From Candidatus Tenebribacter burtonii (GTDB lineage: Bacteria > Cloacimonadota > Cloacimonadia > Cloacimonadales > TCS61): 34,819 bases of DNA. The position numbers and the translations under genes are program-made. Below, one piece after another: positions 9,731-20,871 of the stretch. The stretch lies in contig JAVCCF010000131.1 of the NCBI GenBank assembly GCA_030765625.1, forward strand, positions 1-34,819, in the 5' to 3' direction. The number at the start of each line of letters is the position of its first letter. Positions within the stretch are counted from its first letter, which is position 1. A model generated the notes under the pieces. It ran no database searches. It was not told the DNA's origin and saw only the letters and a list, made by a program, of their open reading frames with translations.

Positions 9731-10399
9731 TTACCCCCGCTCTATTACAGAATATATCATTTCGACTTGTTCTTTTATGGTCATTTCACTGTTATTTATA
9801 GGAATTGCATCTTCAGCCTGTAGTAATGGAGAGATTTTGCGAGTAGTATCATTTCTATCACGCCAGATCAGCTCTTCTTTAATTTCTTCCAATGTAATGT
9901 TCTTCCTATTATTTTTCATTTCTTCCCATCTGCGCAAAGCACGTGTTTCCACGTCAGCAAGCATAAAGAACTTAAAATCGGCATTCGGGAAAACAATTGT
10001 CCCAATATCTCTTCCATCCATGATAACACCACCATCTTCACCCATTTTACGCTGTAATTCAACCATCTTCCTACGAACCATACCAATCACGGCAATCTGA
10101 GAAGATAACTTGGTGATATCTGCTTCTCGAATCCGCTCTGAGACATTTTCCCCATTTAGAAATATTCTATTACCTTTTTCTGCATATTCTATTTTGATAC
10201 TAATTTTATCAAGCATCTTTTTTAGGGCAACTTCATCATCTAAACTTATATTTTGCAATAGAGTACACAAACCGCAGGCACGATACATTGCTCCTGTATC
10301 AATATAAATATATTTTAATTTTATTGCCAATTGTTTAGCCGTAGTACTTTTACCGGAAGCAGCTGGACCATCTATGGCAATCACAAATTTTTTATTCAT
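9731..10399 (-). CDS. cmk: Cytidylate kinase
   Basis: Phosphorylates CMP and dCMP to the diphosphates. The P-loop GPAASGKST is at residues 11-19, followed by YIDTGAMYRACG, DGRDIGTIVFPNADFKF, an arginine-rich lid with WRDRNDTTRKISPL, and the closing DAIPINNSEMT. The 222-residue length fits the bacterial family. It lies 10 nt after the DUF5683-like gene and 1 nt before plsC. The cmk-plsC-ispH-rpsA order is also seen in Firmicutes. Confidence 0.96.
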   Translation of the reverse strand: MNKKFVIAIDGPAASGKSTTAKQLAIKLKYIYIDTGAMYRACGLCTLLQNISLDDEVALKKMLDKISIKIEYAEKGNRIFLNGENVSERIREADITKLSSQIAVIGMVRRKMVELQRKMGEDGGVIMDGRDIGTIVFPNADFKFFMLADVETRALRRWEEMKNNRKNITLEEIKEELIWRDRNDTTRKISPLLQAEDAIPINNSEMTIKEQVEMIYSVIERG

Positions 10400-10409
10400 T
10401 CTTTATTCC

Positions 10410-10856
10410 TTAAAAATTATAAACTAATCCAACTGTATTATTTTCAAATTTAAGATGAATTTTATTTTTTTTCTCTTCAAAATCGAAGAGATGAGCATCA
10501 ACATAGGCATCTATGGCAGACAGGAAAATAATTGTTCCAATCCAGAAAAAGTCACTTTGACGTCTTTCATAATACTTAACATATTCATCATAATCTAAAC
10601 CTGACCCAGTAACCCTATATCTATCATAATATCTTTCTGCCTCGAGATGATGATATGTTGCAAGAGCAATGAAACTTCCTTCTACTGCAAACACAAATCC
10701 AGATTTTAAATATTTCCCATTATATAATTGACCTCCTCCCGGAATAAAACAGGAAAGAATAGCAGCTTTAATTGGCTGTTTTTTAATAATTTTTTCCTCT
10801 GCAGAAAGAGATATTAAAATAAGAAATAAGAAAATAATTAATACTATTTTACGCAT
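10410..10856 (-). CDS. DUF5683-like membrane protein
   Basis: A 148-residue envelope protein. Residues 1-19 are a signal peptide or first membrane segment (MRKIVLIIFLFLILISLSAE). Then comes the hallmark of the DUF5683/TM2-like group, CFIPGGGQLYNGKYLKSG, leading into a hydrophobic segment, and a second one around FFWIGTIIFLSAIDAYVDAHLF. A short charged stretch and NTVGLVYNF end the protein. It overlaps the upstream gene by 8 nt. Proteins with this motif are common in Bacteroidetes/Chlorobi-type genomes with no assigned function. Its place between an unknown gene and cmk gives no clear hint. Confidence 0.72.
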   Translation of the reverse strand: MRKIVLIIFLFLILISLSAEEKIIKKQPIKAAILSCFIPGGGQLYNGKYLKSGFVFAVEGSFIALATYHHLEAERYYDRYRVTGSGLDYDEYVKYYERRQSDFFWIGTIIFLSAIDAYVDAHLFDFEEKKNKIHLKFENNTVGLVYNF

Positions 10857-11793
10857 TCTTTATTCTCTCTTTTAAGGTTTGGAAAAACAGGGGTATCATG
10901 ATCTCGTGATGCCCAATAAAATAGTAACCTTTACCTCCGCTTAAAGTTGGACGGTCAACAATATTGGTTCTTGGTCGATAATGCATATTCATGTCAAAAA
11001 CGGCAGTATAAAAATTATTTAGTGGATAACCCAGATTGCGAACAACCGTTACGGCTTTCAAGAATACTTCGGGCATAATAACTGCTGAACCAAAATTCAG
11101 GAAAACACCACCATCATTAAGTTCGATTAAATTATTGCAGAAAATTCTAAAATCACGCATTGAGCAATCACCAATAGCAGCACCATTTGCCGTTTCATGC
11201 TGATGAACGATATCGGTTCCCAAAGCTACATGCACTGTAAATGGAATTTCCAATTTGTAAGCACTGGCAAAAAGGGAAAGATGATTATTTTCAGCTTTTA
11301 TTTCAATCAGATTTTTCCCGATCGCTTCTCCGTAACCAAATTTCTTATACGCAGAATTAATTATTTTATTTATCCCGTCACAAGTTTCTTTTGCCATTCC
11401 AAATTCACCTGTTTCCAATGCAACTGCTACATTTTCGGAAGTTTCTCCAAATCTGGCAATTTCGTAATCGTGAATAACTACCGAACCATTCGAAGCCAAT
11501 GCTGTTATCAACCCCATTTCCATCATCTCAATAATGATTGAGGTTAATCCGCATTTAATCACATGCCCACCTAATGCAACGATAACAGGTTTATCATTAT
11601 TATAGGCTTGAACGCATTTATTCAATAGTTCATTGAAATCTTTTGCTTTGAGAATATTTGGTAAGGATTGTGTAAATTCTTTAAAATTTTTTAAACCGGG
11701 TTTAGAAAAGATCTCTTTTTTTATTAAACTTGCTCTGGATTTGATCGAGGTTTTCTTAAGGTTAGAAAGATCAATCTCAGTAAATTTACTCAT
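10849..11793 (-). CDS. Conserved cytoplasmic protein of unknown function, possibly deoxyhypusine-synthase-like
   Basis: A soluble 314-residue protein without signal peptide or membrane segments. The ATG at 11793 is chosen because GGAG sits 5 nt before it; an in-frame GTG at 11799 would overlap tgt. Conserved-looking motifs are IVALGGHVIKCGL, ASNGSVVIHDYEIARFGETSEN, GTDIVHQHETANG and DRPTLSGGKGYYFIGHHEI. Glycine-rich loops alternate with hydrophobic strands, as in Rossmann-like NAD-binding folds. I associate this family loosely with deoxyhypusine synthase-like proteins, but the lysine motif of true DHS is not evident. Treat as unknown. It sits 2 nt after the tgt stop. Confidence 0.7.
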   Translation of the reverse strand: MSKFTEIDLSNLKKTSIKSRASLIKKEIFSKPGLKNFKEFTQSLPNILKAKDFNELLNKCVQAYNNDKPVIVALGGHVIKCGLTSIIIEMMEMGLITALASNGSVVIHDYEIARFGETSENVAVALETGEFGMAKETCDGINKIINSAYKKFGYGEAIGKNLIEIKAENNHLSLFASAYKLEIPFTVHVALGTDIVHQHETANGAAIGDCSMRDFRIFCNNLIELNDGGVFLNFGSAVIMPEVFLKAVTVVRNLGYPLNNFYTAVFDMNMHYRPRTNIVDRPTLSGGKGYYFIGHHEIMIPLFFQTLKERIKNA

Positions 11794-11795
11794 AA

Positions 11796-14229
<2,434 letters not shown>

Positions 14230-14368
14230 ATAACTCCTTTTAATTAAATCTAATAATATTCAAATCCTTTTAAATTGCTCTATAGGTCAAGTTTTTTGCG
14301 TGTTTACTGATTTCATTTGACATATTTCACACTTATCACAAAAAAGCAGAAAAATTGGAAAATTGAAT

Positions 14369-15583
14369 ATGAAAAAAATTGGTTTATTAATACTCGTTCT
14401 TTTATTGCTGTTAGCTTGCACAAAATCTAACGAAGAAATACAAGATGAGATTGATCCATTTATATATAAAATAGGGATACTTGAAGAAGGTGAAACACTT
14501 GCTAATGCACTGATGAAGGAAGGAATAGAGAATGGGATGGTTTACATGCTTGTGAATAAACTGGATTCACTTTACAATCTCAGACATGCTCATCCCAATG
14601 ATAGCTTTATAATAAAATTAGATACTCTTAATATTATTCAAGAACTTAGTTTTAAACCTGATCAGGTTCATAATTACAGAATTATTAGAGATACTTCCGG
14701 AGTTTTCTACTCTCAGATTGACACTCTTAAGTTAGTAAAAGAAATTTTTATGACAGAAGGCGAGATAGAATCTTCTTTATGGCAGGGCATGAGTAATAAT
14801 GGTATCGATCCTGCAACAATTGTAATGTTCACACAAATATTTCAATGGGATATAGATTTTTTTATAGATCCGCAAAAGGGAGATAATTTCCATGTTGTTT
14901 ACGAAAAGAACATGGATTTAGATGGAAATTTCGTGAAATCAGGAAATATCCTTGCTGCTAAATATTCCAGTAAAAATTATGATGAAATTGCTTATCGATA
15001 TACAAACAACAAAAATGAAACCAGATATTATGATAACAAAGGAAAATGTATTCAAAAAGCATTTCTTAAATCACCTCTAAACTATAAAAGAATCTCATCC
15101 TATTTTGGAAGCCGATATCATCCAATAACAAAAAAAACCAGGTTCCATAATGGTGTAGATTATGCAGCTTCTTATGGAACTCCGGTAGAAGCTTCTGCTG
15201 ACGGAACAATTGTTCATAGAGGATGGAAAGGTGGACACCCAACTGTAAATGGAAAAACAGGCGGATATGGCAATACCATAATGATAAGACATGGAAATGG
15301 ATATAAAACGCTTTACGGTCACCTTAGCAGTTATGGAAAATACAGGGTTGGAGATAGAGTTAAACAGCACGATATTATAGGTTATGTTGGATCAACCGGA
15401 TTATCCACAGGTAATCATCTACATTATACTATCTATCACTATAATAAAGCCATAAATCCTTTAGGTTTGAAAAATGTTTCAGGACCTCCAGTACCCAAAA
15501 ATGAGATGGATAATTTCTTATCTTCAATACAAAGTTTACAAAGATATTTTATCGCAGGATCAACAATTGATTCGACCGAATAA
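14369..15583 (+). CDS. Lipoprotein M23 family metallopeptidase (LytM/Csd3-like)
   Basis: A murein endopeptidase of the envelope. The ATG at 14369 gives MKKIGLLILVLLLLLACTK, a lipoprotein signal with lipobox LLAC; a TTG two codons earlier is less likely. Residues ~30-230 resemble the N-terminal inhibitory/recognition part of Csd3/MepM-type proteins (GETLANALMKEG and FQWDIDFFIDPQKGDNF). The M23 domain follows, with zinc ligands H260 and D264 (HNGVD), catalytic His318 (YGHL) and H350/H352 (HLHY). A TTGACA lies 52 nt upstream of the ATG. It is divergent from rseP and separated by 117 bp from the DUF6754-like operon, so co-transcription is possible but not shown. Confidence 0.92.
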   Translation: MKKIGLLILVLLLLLACTKSNEEIQDEIDPFIYKIGILEEGETLANALMKEGIENGMVYMLVNKLDSLYNLRHAHPNDSFIIKLDTLNIIQELSFKPDQVHNYRIIRDTSGVFYSQIDTLKLVKEIFMTEGEIESSLWQGMSNNGIDPATIVMFTQIFQWDIDFFIDPQKGDNFHVVYEKNMDLDGNFVKSGNILAAKYSSKNYDEIAYRYTNNKNETRYYDNKGKCIQKAFLKSPLNYKRISSYFGSRYHPITKKTRFHNGVDYAASYGTPVEASADGTIVHRGWKGGHPTVNGKTGGYGNTIMIRHGNGYKTLYGHLSSYGKYRVGDRVKQHDIIGYVGSTGLSTGNHLHYTIYHYNKAINPLGLKNVSGPPVPKNEMDNFLSSIQSLQRYFIAGSTIDSTE

Positions 15584-15700
15584 TTCTGATGTAAATATGC
15601 TCATTATTTATGCAAAATTATGATTGACACAATAAGGTGAAATAGATGTTTTTGAAAAAATCATATTAGAAGCACTAAGAATAATAAAAAGGAGAAGTAT

Positions 15701-18625
15701 ATGAAATTAAACTATGCTAAAACGGGATCGATCCTGTTTTTAATGGTTTTTGGATTCTTACTGGCTCCCATCCCTTCACATGCTGCGATTGATACATCAA
15801 GTTATATTGTAGAAAACCTTAAAGCAGATGACATACCAGATGATGACGGGAGTGGGTTAGTATTAAGCTGGAAACCTTTACCAAAAGAAAAAAGAATCAT
15901 TGAATACCGTATATACCGCGGTGTTTCCCCCGATTCTCTTTTCTACCATGGTAAGGTTGATGTTAATGTAAAAACAGGTGTTGCCGGAGATGTGATGTAT
16001 TATTATGATTCTGGTTATAATCGATTTGTTGATATTCAATCTCCCAGAAAATTGAAAAAAGAGAAACAACAATCGGATAATAGTCCACTTTTTGGACGTT
16101 TACCAAGAGACCTGGAAGTTACCGGACCTCAACTAACCAATTATAGACTTTTAGGTGTTATCATGGAAAAAGATTTTCTATATAAAAATACAAAGATAGA
16201 AATTACTGAAGATGATGAAACTGAAGTATATGCCGGATTAAAATTACGTCATTTCATTTATATCTTGAAAAAATTAAGAGCTGATAAAGAATACTACTAT
16301 ACTGTGATAGCCGTGACAGAATCACGTAAATACATGCCTCATGCTGAACCTGCTATAGGTATTCCAATTGACAACTCACCAGAGAAGATCCAGCAATTAT
16401 ATTCTGTTTATGTTGAAGATCAAACCCGTCTGCAATTTGAATGGATAAGATCTTTATTTACAGATGACCAAAGTAATCACAGTTTATACCTTGTTAAGAA
16501 AATTGATCTTAATAAATTTAATGCTTATGTTGAAGAGCAGCAAAAAGCAGAAATGGATCCTGAATTTGAAACTACTCTTGAAAATCCTGCTCAACTTATA
16601 TATCAAAGGTATTGTGGTTATCCTTATACTCCAGACAATACCGTTGCAGTTGATATTATAGATGGAAAGATCATTAATGATAAACATAACATTGATGTTG
16701 AAGTTGGAAATATTGAAGACTATGTTGCAGTATTTTCACTTCAAGATAGAGCAGGATATGAAACATTCTCAGATCCAAGTCTATTTGATATTGTTAATTC
16801 TGTTGATCTTCCAAAAATTTCTAATGAATGGACAGTTGAAGACAGAAAAAGTGACAAGGGTAATTATAACTCAATTTACTGGGAAAAACCAACTGTTTTC
16901 TTAACAAATTGTACATATCTGAACGATGAAAAAACAAAAATACTTGTTAATTATGATATTTATAAAAACGTAAAATATGATAAAGTTAAAAATGTTTATT
17001 TTACCATTTTTGATAAATCGGGTAATAAGATCACTACTATTAATGAATTTTATCAGGATAGTAAATTAAAGATTACCCTGAAAGAGCCATCTAACAGAAT
17101 TTCTTTCGAGATGAGAGTTGTTGTTAATGGGGATTCCGGTGAAGATCAATTATTTACTCAAGATCTTATCTTTAATCCAGATGTGAAATCTCTGCAGCCG
17201 GGAGTATTATTCCTTAATGGTGAAGAGGTTAATAAATATACTTATTCCGTTTACAAAAATAATTATTCAAACGAAGAATGGCGGCTTTCCAAGAATACAC
17301 TCGGCGCTCAACGTGGCATAGTTGATAATGTAAGTTACAGAAGCATAATTTATAAAGGTGTTAGTAAATTTGATGCAAAGAAAGGATTGTTCATGGTTTC
17401 TCCAACCTTCAATGTAAGAATGGATGATGAGTTAAAAAATAACGTAGGCACTAATCTCTATGCAGAAGAAGTTGCAAAATCCATTGAAAATTACGAAAAA
17501 GAAATTGCTGAGTATATTGCATCGAAAGACACATTAGAAACTGAAGCTGAAATTGCTAATGCTGATGATGCAATCGAGTACTATCAAGCTCAGATTGATC
17601 TTACTGAGAACGATCCAATACTGCAAAAAGCTGCTACATTTAAGAATAATAAAGCAAGAATAAAATTCTTGGAAAAAGTTAAAAATATTGCCAGACGTTC
17701 TTTTAAATATAAGATGGTGAAAACAGATGGAGAAGCACACTTTGCAATTTCTGAAGTTTACACTACAGACAATGTTGCCAAACTACCATTTGATGAATCT
17801 GCAAGAGAAACTTACCCAACATTAGGAAAAGATCATTTTTATCCCATTCCCAACTGGTTCCAGGCAGATAAATTACCGGCTCTTATTGCTACATTTATTT
17901 TTGGATTTATGGTATTATTCATGATAAGGCAAGCAAAGAGTGGTAAGGAACTTTATATAAGACCAATCGCAGGAATTGATGAGATTGATAATGCTATTGG
18001 ACGTGCAACCGAAATGGGAAAACCAATTTTGTTTGTTCCCGGACTATCTGGAATCACTGATGTGGCAACTCTTGCAGGGCTTTCAATATTAGGTCGTGTT
18101 GCCAAAAAAGCTGCTGAATATGACACTAAAATATTAGTTCCAGTGCGTGATTACATTGTACTTCCAATTGCACAGGAAGTTGTAAAAGAAGCACATTATG
18201 AAGCTGGGCGTCCAGATTCTCATGATAAAAACAGTGTTTTCTTTATCACGACCGCTCAATTTGCATTTGTTGCTGGTGTTAATGGCGTCATGATCCGTGA
18301 GAAAACTGCCACTAACTTCTATATGGGAATGTTCTGGGCAGAAGCACTTATTATGACCGAGACAGGTAACACAACCGGAGCAATCCAAATAGCCGGTACA
18401 GATGCTGTTACACAGATCCCGTTCTTTATTACAACCTGTGACTATACACTTATCGGAGAAGAATTATATGCTGCTTCAGCCTATCTTGCACGTGAGCCAC
18501 TGCAACTTGGAACACTGAAAGCATCTGATTATACTAAATTTGTAATATTAGCGTTTGTAGTTATCGGAACCTTGCTTTCAACAGCTCATGCAACATTCCT
18601 GATAAATGCATTTCCAGAGAAATAG
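15701..18625 (+). CDS. Large exported membrane protein with C-terminal DUF6754-like domain
   Basis: A 974-residue protein, first of a four-gene operon, with GGAG 8 nt before its ATG. Residues 1-28 are a signal peptide ending PSHA. A large extracytoplasmic region (~30-720) begins with a fibronectin-like module (SGLVLSWKPLPKEKRIIEYR) and contains a Glu-rich coiled-coil stretch at ~590-665. One membrane helix lies at ~722-742, followed by basic RQAKSGK. The domain at ~748-945 has the signature LFVPGLSGITDVATLAGL ... AGTDAVTQIPFF ... CDYTLIGEELYAASAYL, which I recognise as the uncharacterised DUF6754 type. A final helix (~947-968) ends the protein. By the positive-inside rule the DUF6754-like part is cytoplasmic. 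No enzymatic motif is visible. It may be the scaffold of an inner-membrane complex with its three downstream partners. Confidence 0.85.
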   Translation: MKLNYAKTGSILFLMVFGFLLAPIPSHAAIDTSSYIVENLKADDIPDDDGSGLVLSWKPLPKEKRIIEYRIYRGVSPDSLFYHGKVDVNVKTGVAGDVMYYYDSGYNRFVDIQSPRKLKKEKQQSDNSPLFGRLPRDLEVTGPQLTNYRLLGVIMEKDFLYKNTKIEITEDDETEVYAGLKLRHFIYILKKLRADKEYYYTVIAVTESRKYMPHAEPAIGIPIDNSPEKIQQLYSVYVEDQTRLQFEWIRSLFTDDQSNHSLYLVKKIDLNKFNAYVEEQQKAEMDPEFETTLENPAQLIYQRYCGYPYTPDNTVAVDIIDGKIINDKHNIDVEVGNIEDYVAVFSLQDRAGYETFSDPSLFDIVNSVDLPKISNEWTVEDRKSDKGNYNSIYWEKPTVFLTNCTYLNDEKTKILVNYDIYKNVKYDKVKNVYFTIFDKSGNKITTINEFYQDSKLKITLKEPSNRISFEMRVVVNGDSGEDQLFTQDLIFNPDVKSLQPGVLFLNGEEVNKYTYSVYKNNYSNEEWRLSKNTLGAQRGIVDNVSYRSIIYKGVSKFDAKKGLFMVSPTFNVRMDDELKNNVGTNLYAEEVAKSIENYEKEIAEYIASKDTLETEAEIANADDAIEYYQAQIDLTENDPILQKAATFKNNKARIKFLEKVKNIARRSFKYKMVKTDGEAHFAISEVYTTDNVAKLPFDESARETYPTLGKDHFYPIPNWFQADKLPALIATFIFGFMVLFMIRQAKSGKELYIRPIAGIDEIDNAIGRATEMGKPILFVPGLSGITDVATLAGLSILGRVAKKAAEYDTKILVPVRDYIVLPIAQEVVKEAHYEAGRPDSHDKNSVFFITTAQFAFVAGVNGVMIREKTATNFYMGMFWAEALIMTETGNTTGAIQIAGTDAVTQIPFFITTCDYTLIGEELYAASAYLAREPLQLGTLKASDYTKFVILAFVVIGTLLSTAHATFLINAFPEK

Positions 18626-18633
18626 GAGGATAA

Positions 18634-19257
18634 ATGAAACGACAAATTCCTTTAATAATAATCATAACCCTGGGATTTATGTTTGTAGCACATTCATTTA
18701 TCCCTCACAAAATATCTACTGATTTCTTCGATTGGTACCAGGATTGGGTAAAAGCTGTATCACCATTCGCAGTATCACTTGGTATTATGAGTTTATTTAT
18801 GGTTCATGGAACCAAGATCAAACGAAAAATTTCTAACTGGCAGTACAGCGTTATAACACTTGCCGGTCTTGTATTTACAGCATTTGCAGGATTTATGTGG
18901 GGAACACAATCTGGAACACCATATATGTGGTTATTTGAGAATGTTCAAATGCCTATGAGTGCAACAATGTTTGCATTACTGGCATTTTATATAGCATCCG
19001 CAGCATATAAGGCATTCCGTGCCAGATCTGCAGAAGCTACAGTTCTTCTAATTGCAGCTATTATAGTTATGCTGGGACAAGTACCACTTGGTGCTATGAT
19101 CTCAAAATGGATTCCGGAATCATCTACTTGGATTCTTAATGTTCCCAACCTGGCTGCTAAACGTGCAATTATGATCGGTGTGGGACTTGGAATGACCGCT
19201 ACTTCACTTAAGATATTGCTTGGAATTGAAAGAACTTATCTGGGTGGAGGTGATTAA
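18634..19257 (+). CDS. Polytopic membrane protein of the DUF6754-like operon
   Basis: A 207-residue protein with five to six predicted membrane helices and no recognised domain. The first helix (IPLIIIITLGFMFVAHSFI) may be a signal anchor. Others are visible around AVSLGIMSLFMVHG, SVITLAGLVFTAFAGFMWG, ATMFALLAFYIASAAY and VLLIAAIIVMLGQVPLGAM, and a last one near GVGLGMTATSLKILLGIE. GTKIKRKIS and YKAFRARS are basic loops, probably cytoplasmic. The pattern fits a structural or channel-like subunit. It starts 8 bp after the DUF6754-like gene with GGAGG in between, and ends 1 bp before the next gene. Function unknown. Confidence 0.8.
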   Translation: MKRQIPLIIIITLGFMFVAHSFIPHKISTDFFDWYQDWVKAVSPFAVSLGIMSLFMVHGTKIKRKISNWQYSVITLAGLVFTAFAGFMWGTQSGTPYMWLFENVQMPMSATMFALLAFYIASAAYKAFRARSAEATVLLIAAIIVMLGQVPLGAMISKWIPESSTWILNVPNLAAKRAIMIGVGLGMTATSLKILLGIERTYLGGGD

Positions 19258-19258
19258 T

Positions 19259-20218
19259 ATGAATAAGAATAAGAATGTAATCAAACTCTTCGATAGAATG
19301 CAGAATATTGATAGACGCTACATCTACATTGTTGTAGCATTATCTATAATTATTCCACTCCTCATCCCATTTAATTCACGTACCTATGTAACTAAACCTA
19401 CAGAAGATATTTACAAAAAAATAGATTCTTTCGCAGGTGATGAAACTAAAGCAATTTTGATGTCATTTACCCATGATGCATCTACAATGCCGGAATTATT
19501 CCCGATGGAAGTCTCAGTATTAAGACATTGTTTCGAGAGAAACATCAAGGTCTTTACTATTTGCTGGCTACCTGCAGCTGCACCTTTGGTAGATTATGCC
19601 CTTAATACAGCCAAAGAAGATTTCGATGTTCAATCCGGTGTTGACTACTGTAACTTTGGATATAAACCATATGTTCTAAGATTACCAATAATGCTTGGAA
19701 TGGGTGATGATATTTCAAAAGCAGTAGAAACTGATTCTCAAGGTAGAAAAGTTGAGAACCTGGAGATCATGAAAAACATCAAAAATTATGATGATATGAA
19801 CTTGGTGGTTGACTTTGCAGGAAGTAGTAGTGCCATTACGTGGATCACATACGCAAGAGCTAGATTTGGTGCTAATATTGCTGCCGGTGTTACGGCTGTG
19901 ATGGTTGCCGATAACTATCCGTACTTGCAAACAGGGCAACTTATGGGAATATTCAGAGGACTTAAAGGTGCTGCCGAATATGAAAAGCTAGTTGATGTTT
20001 TTGCGGCTTATGAAAGCGAAGATTATCCTAATGGAAGACCATTCAGCAAAGAGATCATTAAGGAAACACGTGTTCCAATTACCGGAGATACAGTTCCTTA
20101 CAAATACAAGAAAGCACGTATTGGTATGAACGCACAATCTATTGCTCATATCATGATGATCTTCTTTATCCTGCTGGGAAATATTGGTTATTTCATTACC
20201 AGGAAAAAGGAATTATAG
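19259..20218 (+). CDS. Membrane-anchored protein of the DUF6754-like operon, unknown function
   Basis: A 319-residue protein with one N-terminal helix (YIYIVVALSIIIPLLIPF) and one C-terminal helix (AHIMMIFFILLGNIGYFI) around a ~230-residue globular domain. GGAGG at 19246-19250 lies 8 nt before this ATG, so the in-frame upstream ATG at 19220 inside the previous gene is rejected. The domain alternates strands and helices (KAILMSFTHDASTMPELFP, NIKVFTICWLPAAAP, NLVVDFAGSSSAITW, VTAVMVADNYPYLQTG) in a Rossmann-like rhythm. Basic residues at both ends suggest the domain is outside the cytoplasm. Its pattern resembles the DUF6754-like domain of the first gene (see findings). No catalytic motif recognised. 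Confidence 0.8.
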   Translation: MNKNKNVIKLFDRMQNIDRRYIYIVVALSIIIPLLIPFNSRTYVTKPTEDIYKKIDSFAGDETKAILMSFTHDASTMPELFPMEVSVLRHCFERNIKVFTICWLPAAAPLVDYALNTAKEDFDVQSGVDYCNFGYKPYVLRLPIMLGMGDDISKAVETDSQGRKVENLEIMKNIKNYDDMNLVVDFAGSSSAITWITYARARFGANIAAGVTAVMVADNYPYLQTGQLMGIFRGLKGAAEYEKLVDVFAAYESEDYPNGRPFSKEIIKETRVPITGDTVPYKYKKARIGMNAQSIAHIMMIFFILLGNIGYFITRKKEL

Positions 20219-20226
20219 GGGGAAAC

Positions 20227-20826
20227 ATGTTTGAAACAATAAGTAATTTCGTCGCAGCATTCCTAACCTTAAGTATCTTCTCGTTCTTATATAAAGATAA
20301 TCCTTTCTATAAATTCGCAGAAGCTTTACTTGTAGGGGTTTCTATGGGTTATGCAATTCCACTGGTTTATGAAAACGTGTTTATGCCTTATGTTTATACA
20401 CCAATTTTCTTAAACCATAAATTTATAATTATTTTACCTGCATTATTAGGTATGCTATATATGTTCAGATTCAGTAAAAACCTTGGTTGGCTTTCCAGAT
20501 ATCCAATCGTGTTTGGTATGGCTATTATCGGAATGAGCATACCAATGTCCTTGCATTCATCTGTACTTGTACAAATGAGAAGCGCAATGCTACCAATAGA
20601 TAACATCAATACTGCTCTTATTTTTATTGGAACGGTAACTATTCTGTTGTATTTCTTCTTCTCTAAAGCGCATAAAGGTGTTTACGGTAAAGTTACTAAC
20701 GTAGGTATCTGGTTCATGATGATCGGGTTCGGTGCTTCATTTGGATATACCGTGATGGCTCGTGTATCATTACTTATCGGACGTATTCAATTCTTATTGG
20801 GTGACTGGCTGGGATTGATAAAATAA
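20227..20826 (+). CDS. Polytopic membrane protein, last gene of the DUF6754-like operon
   Basis: A 199-residue protein with about six membrane helices and hardly any soluble part. Helices are visible around ISNFVAAFLTLSIFSFLY, ALLVGVSMGYAIPLVYE, FIIILPALLGMLYMFRF, YPIVFGMAIIGMSIPMSL, ALIFIGTVTILLYFFFS and GIWFMMIGFGASFGYTVMAR. The opening YKDNPFYKFAEALLVGVSMGY is the most family-like stretch, but I cannot name a family. GGGGG lies upstream of the ATG, 8 bp after the previous stop. Together with the 207-residue protein it would give the operon some 11-12 helices of membrane core. A strong terminator follows. Confidence 0.8.
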   Translation: MFETISNFVAAFLTLSIFSFLYKDNPFYKFAEALLVGVSMGYAIPLVYENVFMPYVYTPIFLNHKFIIILPALLGMLYMFRFSKNLGWLSRYPIVFGMAIIGMSIPMSLHSSVLVQMRSAMLPIDNINTALIFIGTVTILLYFFFSKAHKGVYGKVTNVGIWFMMIGFGASFGYTVMARVSLLIGRIQFLLGDWLGLIK

Positions 20827-20842
20827 GCGAAAAAATAAAACT

Positions 20843-20871
20843 AAAGCCCCTTAGATCGAGGGGCTTTTTTT
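20843..20871. terminator. Bidirectional terminator between the DUF6754-like operon and the glycosyltransferase
   Basis: AAAGCCCC (20843-20850) pairs with GGGGCTTT (20860-20867), followed by T's to 20871. Read on the minus strand the stem is followed by TTTAGTTTTATTTTTT, so it probably serves both convergent units. Confidence 0.9.

Noticed and set aside
14317-14345. Complete sigma-70 promoter before the M23 gene
   Set aside because: TTGACA is present, but the positions expected for -10 are a run of A's, so only the -35 part is noted.
16464-16904. Overlapping plus-strand frames within the DUF6754-like gene
   Set aside because: Leu/Lys/Ile-rich translations typical of out-of-frame AT-rich DNA; the main frame is continuous here.
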